Shown here: positions 24,130 to 30,735 of the stretch, in pieces
Layout of the letters: each line of letters begins with the position of its first letter
How positions within the stretch are numbered: the first letter of the stretch is position 1
Source of the DNA: NORP233 sp050186825
Lineage (GTDB): Bacteria > Planctomycetota > J058
NCBI GenBank assembly: GCA_050186825.1
Contig: JBFWYD010000059.1
Coordinates: forward strand, 1-64,000
Length of the DNA: 64,000 nt
Direction: 5' to 3'
Notes under the pieces: generated by a model
What the model was told of the DNA's origin: nothing
What the model saw: the letters and a program-made list of their open reading frames with translations, nothing else
Databases searched by the model: none
Position numbers and translations under genes: made by a program

Positions 24130-24827
24130 GCCTCGTCCTTGCCGTCGCCGCGGAGGAAGCGCCCGGTGCGCGAGCGCGCGCTGCGGTTGCCGCAGCCATA
24201 GAGCGAGCAGCCGCCGCCCTCCTCGAAGCACGAGGGATGGTGCGGGGTGAAGCAGGCGTCGCAGCGCGCCAGCGGGTCCTCCTCGGAGATCGGCGCCCGG
24301 CAGAAGGGGCAGGTCAGCGTGCCGCCCGTCTCGGCGCGCGGCTCGTGCACCCCTTCCAGCGCGAGCGCGATCCGGTGCAGCCGCTCGAGGGCCGCCAGCA
24401 GCCGGGCGGGGTCGGGGGCGTCGGGGTCCCAGCGCAGGCGCGCCCCGACCCGCCCCTGGGCGCACCACACCCGCGTGGCCTCGAAGTCGCGCAGCAGGCG
24501 CTCGGCCACGAAGGGCACGCCGTCGGGGACGACCCCGCGCAGCGCCAGGTAGGAGAAGCCGAAGTAGCGCCACAGGCGGTGCCGGGCCCGCGCGCTGAAG
24601 CGCTCGCCCATGCGGATCCGCAGCACGAGGTCCACGGCCGCCGCGTGCGGCCCGCCGGGCCAGCGCAGCTCCACGTCGCGCCCGCGCACGCAGCCGACCA
24701 CGGCCGGGGCCCGGAACCAGGCGTCCTCGGTCCGGCCGCGCACCAGGCGCGCCGCGAGCTCGGCCCGCGCCGCCTCGAGGCGCCCCTCCCGCTCGATCGC
24801 CAGCACGCGCCGCGCGTTCAGGTCCAC
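24126..24827 (-). CDS. RING-like zinc-binding protein
   Basis: 233 residues from a GTG; a longer frame upstream is rejected because a TATCCT box ends six bases before this GTG. The first 150 residues are a mixed domain (a VDLVLRIRMGERFSARARHR strand-helix region is clear) that I do not recognise. Residues about 180-215 carry CPFCRAPI, CDACFTPHHPSCF and GCSLYGCG, a cross-braced RING/treble-clef pattern. The basic C-terminus is SRTGRFLRGDGK. It is coupled by ATGA to the Pnkp-like phosphatase gene, so the two products probably act together. Confidence 0.72.
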   Translation of the reverse strand: MDLNARRVLAIEREGRLEAARAELAARLVRGRTEDAWFRAPAVVGCVRGRDVELRWPGGPHAAAVDLVLRIRMGERFSARARHRLWRYFGFSYLALRGVVPDGVPFVAERLLRDFEATRVWCAQGRVGARLRWDPDAPDPARLLAALERLHRIALALEGVHEPRAETGGTLTCPFCRAPISEEDPLARCDACFTPHHPSCFEEGGGCSLYGCGNRSARSRTGRFLRGDGKDEA

Positions 24828-24833
24828 GCGGGC

Positions 24834-24952
24834 AGGATAGCCGCCCGCCCGGCCGCCGCTCGACGGGTGGTGCTCGACCGGTTGCTCGCCGGCCGCTCGG
24901 ACCGGTTCCTCGCCTGGTCTCCTCGACTGGGCCCAGGTCCGCCGCGTAGCCT
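24834..24952. promoter_or_regulatory. divergent promoter pair, both leaderless in form
   Basis: Between the RING-like gene (minus) and the kinase gene (plus) are two -10-like boxes: TATCCT on the minus strand (24834-24839) six bases before the GTG at 24827, and TAGCCT on the plus strand (24947-24952) seven bases before the GTG at 24960. Confidence 0.45.
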
Positions 24953-24959
24953 GGAGCCC

Positions 24960-26519
24960 GTGGTCGTCTCCCCCGAGGGCACTCCGGGCCGCGTGCTCGT
25001 GCGCCGCGCGCCGCCGTCCACGCGCGCGCAGGTCGAGGCCGTGCTCGCGCTGGAGTCCCGGCCGGACGCGCTCACCCCCGCGGCGAGCGCGCTGGTGGCC
25101 CTGGCCGAGCACGAGCTGAGCCGCCTGCTGCTCGAGCCGCTCCGACCCTGGGGCGACGCCCTGGCCGCGGTGCTCGAGGAGAAGAAGAGCGGCCGGCGCG
25201 CCGCCGACACCCTGCGCCTGTGGGCCGCGGGCACGCCGCACGGCGTGGTCGTCACCGCCTCGCAGGTGTTCCAGGCGCTGCGCGCGGGCTTCCGGGCCAA
25301 GGACCCGCGCGTCACCACCCTGGTCGAGGTCTTCTACGACGAGGCGCTCCGCCGCCAGCTCGCATCGCCCGAGCTGGGCCTCGCGCTCGAGCGGGTGCGC
25401 ACCCGCCACCGCGATCCGCTGGCGCGCGACCCGAGCGCGAGCCTCCGCCCCGCGGACTACGAGGACCTGGCCCTGCAGCTGCTCGGCGCCCGCGGCGTCG
25501 CGACCTGGCTCGAGCTCGGCCCCGAGCCCGGCGTGTGCGGGCTGATCGACGCGCTGCTGCGCGGGACGCGCTTGACCGAGGCGCAGCCCGACGCGATCGA
25601 GGAGACCGCCCTCGAGGCGCACGCGAGCACGCCCTCGCCCCACGACTGGGGGCTCGTGACCCAGCCGCCGCCGCGACGCCTCGGCCGCTACGAGCTCCTG
25701 GGCGAGCTCGGCCGCGGGGGAATGGGCGTGGTCTACCGCGCGCGCGACCCGGGCCCCGCCTCGGGCGCCGAGGTCGCGATCAAGCTCCTGGCCGGGGCCG
25801 CCGAGGGCTGCCCCGAGGCGCGCCAGCGCTTCGGCCGCGAGGCGCGCGCCGCGGCCCGCCTCACGCACGAGCACATCGTGCGCGTGCTCGAGGTCGGCGA
25901 GCACGACCACGACCCCTACCTGGTGATGCAGCTCGTCTCGGGCCGCACCCTGCGCGAGTGGCTCGAGGAGGGCCCGCCCCAGGCCGAGGTCTTGCGCGCG
26001 CTGGCCCGGGTCGCCGACGCGCTCCACTACGCCCACGAGCAGGGCGTGGTGCATCGCGACGTGAACCCCAGCAACGTGATGATCGACGCCGCGGGCAGCC
26101 CCGTGCTGATGGACTTCGGCCTGGCCCTCGACCTCGGCGCGCGCACCCGCCTGACCGCCACCGGCCAGATCATGGGCACGCCGCGCTACATGGCCCCCGA
26201 GCAGGTCGAGGGCGAGCCCGGCACGATCGGCCCCGCCAGCGACGTCTACTCGCTCGGCGCCGTCCTCTACCGCGCCCTCTGCGGCCGCGCCCCCTTCGAG
26301 GCCGGCAGCCCGACCGCGCTGTTCAAGCAGATCCTGCTCGACCCCCCCGCCCCGCCCCGCGCCTGGAACCCCGCCCTCTCGCCCGAGCTCGAGGCCGTGG
26401 TCCTGCGCTGCCTGGAGAAGCGCCCGCCCGAGCGCTACGCGACGGCGTGGGAGCTGAGGGAGGCGCTGGCTCGGACGCCGGAGTGGGAGGCCGGCGAGGA
26501 GCGAGCCGAGCCTCCCTAG
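24960..26519 (+). CDS. Ser/Thr protein kinase with long N-terminal helical domain
   Basis: 519 residues from a GTG. Residues 1-240 are a helical domain of unknown type (rich in Ala/Leu/Arg, for example ALAAVLEEKKSGRRAADTLR). The kinase domain is about 243-515: LGELGRGGMGVVYRARD, VAIKLL, HRDVNPSNVM, MDFGLALDLG, APEQ and DVYSLGAVLY. In the catalytic loop the usual LKP is VNP; comparable HRDVsP loops occur in active bacterial kinases, so activity is likely. There is no membrane segment. It is divergent from the RING-like/phosphatase pair, so a kinase and a phosphatase share one intergenic region. Confidence 0.9.
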   Translation: MVVSPEGTPGRVLVRRAPPSTRAQVEAVLALESRPDALTPAASALVALAEHELSRLLLEPLRPWGDALAAVLEEKKSGRRAADTLRLWAAGTPHGVVVTASQVFQALRAGFRAKDPRVTTLVEVFYDEALRRQLASPELGLALERVRTRHRDPLARDPSASLRPADYEDLALQLLGARGVATWLELGPEPGVCGLIDALLRGTRLTEAQPDAIEETALEAHASTPSPHDWGLVTQPPPRRLGRYELLGELGRGGMGVVYRARDPGPASGAEVAIKLLAGAAEGCPEARQRFGREARAAARLTHEHIVRVLEVGEHDHDPYLVMQLVSGRTLREWLEEGPPQAEVLRALARVADALHYAHEQGVVHRDVNPSNVMIDAAGSPVLMDFGLALDLGARTRLTATGQIMGTPRYMAPEQVEGEPGTIGPASDVYSLGAVLYRALCGRAPFEAGSPTALFKQILLDPPAPPRAWNPALSPELEAVVLRCLEKRPPERYATAWELREALARTPEWEAGEERAEPP

Positions 26520-26564
26520 CACTGGCACCTGGGGCCAGCGCTGGACCTGGTGATGGCGACGCCC

Positions 26565-26570
26565 TATCCT
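26565..26570 (+). promoter_or_regulatory. putative -10 box (TATCCT)
   Basis: TATCCT lies five bases before an in-frame GTG at 26576. It offers a leaderless start for the next gene, ten codons upstream of the start with a ribosome site. Confidence 0.35.
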
Positions 26571-26605
26571 GCCCCGTGGGGCAATCCTCCGGTCTGGAGC
26601 GATCC

Positions 26606-27292
26606 GTGAGCACCAAAGCCAGCGACGGCACCAAGACGAGCTCGGAGCGAGCGCGGGCCTGGCTGGTCACCGTCATCAACCCCCTCCTTGGCGCCCTGGA
26701 GCTCGAGGAGGGCTACCTGAGCAGAGAGCGGTGGACCTGGCGCTTTCACCTGGAGGAATGCGAGCTCCTTCAGCCCTGCAGGACCATGGTTCCCAGCATG
26801 TACAGCGAGAACTTCGACGACATGCTCCGCAAGAGGCCTGACCTGACCGAGGTGGTCAGAGGCCACGACGCCGCGCTCGGCGCCCTGCTGGCCGAGCTCC
26901 TCGCTGCGCAGAAGGCGCTCGAGGCGGACGGCGCGTTTCAGAACGTGGTTAGAACGCTCTTGGACGAGCACCGGACGGCTGAAGCGAGCGACGAGCCCTG
27001 GGGCGCCTTTGCGCCCGAGAAGATCGTCCCCTTGACTGCCCAGTACGTCCTGAACGGGATCACGGAGTCCTACCAGGGCGAGACCATGTTCCGGTTCTGG
27101 AACCGCCACGGGGAACGGTTCCGCGCCGAGTTCGCCAGCTACGCCGAGCGGATCGAGCCCCACGGCGCGCGACTTCTCCAGCAGGTCCAGGCGCTGAGGC
27201 AGGCGCTGACGGCGCTCAAGTACGCGCTGTGCGACGAGCACGACTTGCCCCCAGTCCCTCTCAGCCAGGTCCCCTTCCCCGAACGGTTCTGA
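26606..27292 (+). CDS. hypothetical helical protein
   Basis: 228 residues from the GTG at 26606, chosen because GGAG lies six bases upstream; the GTG at 26576 behind a TATCCT box would add ten residues. The protein is soluble and mostly helical (MLRKRPDLTEVVRGHDAALG, a QVQALRQALTALKYALCDEH helix near the end). Its composition is less GC-extreme than the neighbours. I do not recognise a family. It sits 7 bp before the PIN-domain gene and could be its partner, although it is far longer than a usual antitoxin. Confidence 0.6.
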   Translation: MSTKASDGTKTSSERARAWLVTVINPLLGALELEEGYLSRERWTWRFHLEECELLQPCRTMVPSMYSENFDDMLRKRPDLTEVVRGHDAALGALLAELLAAQKALEADGAFQNVVRTLLDEHRTAEASDEPWGAFAPEKIVPLTAQYVLNGITESYQGETMFRFWNRHGERFRAEFASYAERIEPHGARLLQQVQALRQALTALKYALCDEHDLPPVPLSQVPFPERF

Positions 27293-27299
27293 CCCGCTC

Positions 27300-27758
27300 G
27301 TGGGTGAACCTGTTCCCCTCAAGGTTGCTCTGCGAGCCAACCGGAGCTTTCTCCTCGACAGCAACTGCTTCGTCCTGGAGCGTGCCCACGACCGGGCGCG
27401 TGTGCGGCTGTCGGTACCTCCTGAGGTGGAGAAGCTCAAGAAGGCGCGCCTCTACACCAGCTACGCAAACCTCGTCGAGACCATCCGAGAGGGCAGCAAG
27501 GCGGCCGCCGAGCGCCTCGACCAGGAGATCCGCGGCAAGGTGACGCCCATCCCGCCGACGCCCCAGATCTCGATCACGGCCTACAGGCTCTACCTGGAGC
27601 ATCGCGAGGTGAAGCCGCGCAGGAAGGAGGAGATCGAGGTCCCCGATCTCTACGCCGCAGCGGCGGCGATCGAGCAGAAGCTCATCGTCATCACGGTCGA
27701 CGTGGGCGACTTCAACCTCATCCGCGGGGTCGAGTACCTAGGCGATTGGCCACGGTAG
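27300..27758 (+). CDS. PIN-domain protein, VapC-like
   Basis: 152 residues from a GTG. PIN domains are metal-dependent ribonucleases with acidic residues in a fixed order. Seen here: FLLDSNCFVLE at the start (first Asp), SYANLVETIREG (Glu), VPDLYAAAAAIEQ (Asp) and TVDVGDFNLIRGVEYL (last Asp). The order and the ending match VapC toxins; the length is slightly above the usual 130. No small antitoxin gene precedes it, only the 228-residue protein. Could be a stand-alone PIN nuclease. Confidence 0.65.
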   Translation: MGEPVPLKVALRANRSFLLDSNCFVLERAHDRARVRLSVPPEVEKLKKARLYTSYANLVETIREGSKAAAERLDQEIRGKVTPIPPTPQISITAYRLYLEHREVKPRRKEEIEVPDLYAAAAAIEQKLIVITVDVGDFNLIRGVEYLGDWPR

Positions 27759-27858
27759 CGAAGACGGTCGCCGGCATCTCGACCCGGCGAGTGGCTTCCA
27801 GCGTTACTCGATCCTCCGTGGCGTCCCAGAGCGTCCCTCGCCCTGGACCCCAGGACCA

Positions 27859-28593
27859 TCAGGGCCGAAACCGCTTCGCGCCCTCCACCCCCTCGGCCAA
27901 CAGCGAGGGCACGCCCTCGCGGAACTCGAGGGCGAGCGCGTCGGCCAGGGGCAGGCCATGCTGGTTGAGGGTGGCGCGGCGGTCGCTTCGCATGCACGCC
28001 TGCGGGAAGGCGGCGATCGCGCGGGCCAGCTCCTCGGCCGCGGCGCGGGCGGTGCCGGTGGGGACGACTCGGTTCGCGAGGCCCATCCGCTCCGCCTCGC
28101 GGGCGTCGACGGGGCGGCCGGTCAGGATCAGGTCCAGCGCGTGGCTGAGGCCGATCAGGCGCGGCAGGCGCACGGTGCCGCCGTCGATCAGGGGCACGCC
28201 CCAGCGCCGGCAGAAGACGCCCAGGACCGCGTCCTCCTCGACCACGCGCAGGTCGCACCAGGCGGCGAGCTCCAGCCCGCCCGCCACGGCGTGGCCGGCG
28301 ATGGCCGCGATCACCGGCTTGTCGAGCTGCATCCGCGAGGGGCCCATCGGGCCGTCGCCGTCGGGCTCGACCCGGTTCTGACGCTCGGAGCCGATGGCCT
28401 TGAGGTCGGCCCCGGCGCAGAAGCAGCCGCCCTCGCCCCAGAGCACGGCCACGCGCGCCTCGTCGTCGTGCTCGAACTCGCGGAAGGCGGCGGCCAGGGC
28501 CGCGGCCGTGGGGCCGTCCACGGCGTTGCGCGCCTCCGGCCGCGCCAGGATCACCGTCGTCACCGGCCCCGCTCGCTCGACTCGCACGCTCAT
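27859..28593 (-). CDS. enoyl-CoA hydratase/isomerase (crotonase) family protein
   Basis: 244 residues from an ATG. Crotonase signatures: ILARPEARNAVDGPT, the oxyanion-hole segment GCFCAGADLKAIG, and the second oxyanion strand HAVAGGLELAAWCDLRV. The Glu pair of true hydratases is not obvious: the second position reads FCRRWGVPLIDGG, so the reaction may be isomerisation, hydrolysis or another crotonase activity. Standard length. Monocistronic, between the convergent PIN gene and the divergent SUKH gene. Confidence 0.85.
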   Translation of the reverse strand: MSVRVERAGPVTTVILARPEARNAVDGPTAAALAAAFREFEHDDEARVAVLWGEGGCFCAGADLKAIGSERQNRVEPDGDGPMGPSRMQLDKPVIAAIAGHAVAGGLELAAWCDLRVVEEDAVLGVFCRRWGVPLIDGGTVRLPRLIGLSHALDLILTGRPVDAREAERMGLANRVVPTGTARAAAEELARAIAAFPQACMRSDRRATLNQHGLPLADALALEFREGVPSLLAEGVEGAKRFRP

Positions 28594-28610
28594 GCCCCAG
28601 CCTCCGCGCT

Positions 28611-28616
28611 TACGAT
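28611..28616 (+). promoter_or_regulatory. putative -10 box (TACGAT), leaderless arrangement
   Basis: TACGAT, six bases (CCGCCC), then the GTG at 28623. No ribosome site can fit. The spacing is the same as at the sigma-factor gene. Confidence 0.45.
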
Positions 28617-28622
28617 CCGCCC

Positions 28623-29411
28623 GTGATCGAACGCCGCCCCGTCCCCGTGTTCAAGGACCCCGCGCGCGCCACCTCGCCGCCGCTCGACGACGCGGCCCTG
28701 GCCGCCGCCGAGGCCGCCCTCGGGCTCACGCTCCCGCGCGAGTACGTGGCGCTGCTCCGCCGCGAGGCCAACGGGGGCAAGCTGCGCCGCTCGCTCTTTC
28801 CCTGCGCGCACCCGGCCCTGGCCGGCGCGGCGCACCTCCCCTACCTGCTCGGCGTGGGCGGGCCGCGCGGGCTGCCCGGGCTCCAGGTGCTGGCCGCCCA
28901 CTGGCGCTACCCCGTCGAGCGCCCGGTCCTGCTCGACAGCCAGGGGCCGCGCGCGCTCCTGCTCGACTACGCGGACCCCGCGGCGCCGGGCGTGGTCTAC
29001 GTGGACATGAAGCACGCCGACGGCCCGCTGCGCGTGGACCTCGCGCCGAGCTTCGCGGCGCTGCTCGAGGGCCTCCAGGACGGCTCGCCCAGCTTCGACC
29101 TGGTGCTCGCCCCGGAGCTCGGGCTCGAGCCCGCCCGCCAGCGCCTGACGGAGCGCGGCTGGAGCTACGAGGGCAACCACTACGGGATCCACATCCTGCG
29201 CCGGGCCGGCCTCGAGCTCCGCTTGCTCTCGAACCACCAGCGCGACGGGGACGGCTTCCTCTGCTGCGAGTACCCCGAGTGCCCGCTGGTCGCGCAGCTC
29301 CGCGGCCCGCGGCCGGACGCCGAGCCCGCGGCCGCGGAGGTCCAGGACGCCTGGGGCGAGTCAGCCCTGCTCGTCTGCAGCCCCCACGCCGCGGCCCTGC
29401 CCCTCGACTGA
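28623..29411 (+). CDS. SMI1/KNR4 (SUKH) family protein
   Basis: 262 residues from a GTG. The first 150 residues follow the SUKH layout: ALAAAEAALGLTLPREYVAL, then the LLRREANGGKL turn, a YLLGVGG loop, and the WRYPVERPVLLDSQGPRALL and VVYVDMKHAD strands. SUKH proteins often serve as immunity proteins against contact-dependent toxins, or as general adaptor domains. The remaining part (about 155-262) has Cys residues (FLCCEYPECPL) and is unrecognised. No toxin gene is next to it, so an immunity role is only a possibility. Confidence 0.72.
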   Translation: MIERRPVPVFKDPARATSPPLDDAALAAAEAALGLTLPREYVALLRREANGGKLRRSLFPCAHPALAGAAHLPYLLGVGGPRGLPGLQVLAAHWRYPVERPVLLDSQGPRALLLDYADPAAPGVVYVDMKHADGPLRVDLAPSFAALLEGLQDGSPSFDLVLAPELGLEPARQRLTERGWSYEGNHYGIHILRRAGLELRLLSNHQRDGDGFLCCEYPECPLVAQLRGPRPDAEPAAAEVQDAWGESALLVCSPHAAALPLD

Positions 29412-29476
29412 GGTCCCCTGCCCGACCCGCCCGGCGCCCATGCGAGTCCAGATTCGAGATGGCCGACGAAGGCGTT

Positions 29477-29640
29477 GGATTTCAGCGCAGAGATCCCAGA
29501 GCTCGCGGAGATCGCCTGCTGGAGCGGGCGCGCGACTCCGATCCCGGGCGCTTCGAGTCGAGCCCACCTCGACAACGGATTCACGCCGTCGATCGCTCAT
29601 GGAGCTCTCCGCGGCCTCTGCGATCTCTGCGCTGAGAATC
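29477..29640. repeat. imperfect inverted repeat, possible miniature element
   Basis: Two arms of about 37-40 bases in inverted orientation (29477-29513 and 29601-29640) share TCAGCGCAGAGATC, then a CAGAG core, then CGCGGAGA. About 87 bases lie between. The arms match the CTCTGCG-rich interspersed repeats seen in many environmental bacterial genomes. The rest of the 294-bp gap between the SUKH and ABC genes shows no gene. Confidence 0.55.
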
Positions 29641-29705
29641 AAGCGCCCACGCAGCTCCTCGCGACTCGGACGCGCTCGCACCTGCGCATCCGGAGTCCGC
29701 TCCGC

Positions 29706-30674
29706 TCAACGCGACCGCTCTTCGGACTCGGTCTCGGTCTCGGACTCGGTCTCGGACTCGGTCTCGGACTCGCTCTCGCTCTCGCTCTCGGCCTCGGACT
29801 CGGCCTCGGTCTCGCTCTCGGACTCGGACTCGGCCTCGGCCTCGGTCTCGGTCTCGGACTCGGACTCGGTCTCGGACTCGGACTCGGACTCGGTCTCGGT
29901 CTCGGTCTCGGTCTCGGGCTCGCCCTCGGTCTCGGCGTCGGCCTCGGCCGCGTCCGCGATCGCGCCGGCCAGCGGCCCGTAGCTCGCCGTCCGCGGCGGC
30001 GGCCCGTCCTCGACCTTCCGCCCGTCGCGCAAGCGCACGATCCGCTGCGCCCTGCGCGCCACGCCCTCGTCGTGGGTGACCACGATCAGGGTCCGCCCCT
30101 CGGCGTGGAGCCGGTCGAAGAGCTCGAGGATCTCCTGGCCGACCTTGGAGTCGAGGTTCCCGGTCGGCTCGTCGGCGAGCACGATCGCGGGGCGGATCAC
30201 GAGCGCGCGCGCGATCGCGACGCGCTGGCGCTCGCCGCCCGAGAGCTCGCTCGGGCGATGCTCCGCGCGCTGGTCGAGCTCGACCTGCGCCAGCGCCTCC
30301 AGCGCGCGCGCCCGCCGCTCGAGGCGCGGCACGCCCTGGTAGGTCAGGGGCAGCGCCACGTTGTCGAGCGCGCTCAGCCGCGAGAGCAGGTTGAAGGTCT
30401 GGAACACGAAGCCGATCTTGCGCCCGCGGATCTCGGCCAGCGCGTCGTCGGCCAGGCGCCCCACGTCCACGCCGTCCAGCACGTAGTCGCCGCGCGTGGG
30501 CTGGTCGAGGCAGCCCAGGAGGTGCATCAGCGTCGACTTGCCGCTCCCGGACGGGCCCATGATCGAGAGGTATTCGCCCTGCTCGACCCGCATCTCGAAG
30601 CCCTCGAGGGCGCGCACGATCTGCCCGCCCAGCCGGTAGTGCTTCGAGACATCCTGGAGCTCCAGCAGCGCCAC
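29706..30674 (-). CDS. LolD/MacB-type ABC transporter ATPase with long acidic (S/T/A)E tail
   Basis: 322 residues from a GTG. Residues 1-225 are a standard ATPase of the LolD/MacB/FtsE group: Walker A MGPSGSGKSTLMHLLG, Q-loop FVFQTFNLL, ABC signature LSGGERQRVAIARAL, Walker B VLADEPTGNLDS and H-loop VVTHD. These energise lipoprotein release or macrolide-type efflux. The last 85 residues are almost pure dipeptides of Glu with Ser, Thr or Ala, about 40 negative charges. No permease gene is adjacent. A TAGACT box lies six bases before the GTG. Confidence 0.9.
   Translation of the reverse strand: MALLELQDVSKHYRLGGQIVRALEGFEMRVEQGEYLSIMGPSGSGKSTLMHLLGCLDQPTRGDYVLDGVDVGRLADDALAEIRGRKIGFVFQTFNLLSRLSALDNVALPLTYQGVPRLERRARALEALAQVELDQRAEHRPSELSGGERQRVAIARALVIRPAIVLADEPTGNLDSKVGQEILELFDRLHAEGRTLIVVTHDEGVARRAQRIVRLRDGRKVEDGPPPRTASYGPLAGAIADAAEADAETEGEPETETETETESESESETESESETETEAEAESESESETEAESEAESESESESETESETESETETESEERSR
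29719..29960. repeat. hexanucleotide-type coding repeat (TCGGnC units)
   Basis: About 240 bases made of TCGGAC, TCGGTC, TCGCTC and TCGGCC units on the plus strand. On the coding (minus) strand they spell Ser-Glu, Thr-Glu and Ala-Glu. Reading frames on the other strand give Leu-Gly and Ser-Val/Ser-Asp runs, which are artefacts. Confidence 0.95.
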
Positions 30675-30680
30675 GGCGGG

Positions 30681-30727
30681 AGTCTACCTGCGCGCGCACC
30701 TCGCGCCGCCTCCCGCCAGGCGATACT
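30681..30727. promoter_or_regulatory. divergent leaderless promoter region
   Basis: Minus-strand TAGACT (30681-30686) is six bases from the GTG of the ABC ATPase gene; plus-strand GATACT (30722-30727) is eight bases from the GTG of the kinase gene at 30736. The two starts are only 61 bp apart, so the promoters overlap. Confidence 0.5.
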
Positions 30728-30735
30728 GCGGGGAC

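Noticed and set aside
29719..29960. possible replication origin iteron array
   Set aside because: Repeats are in frame with the ABC ATPase and continue its coding sequence; no DnaA-type boxes or AT-rich segment.
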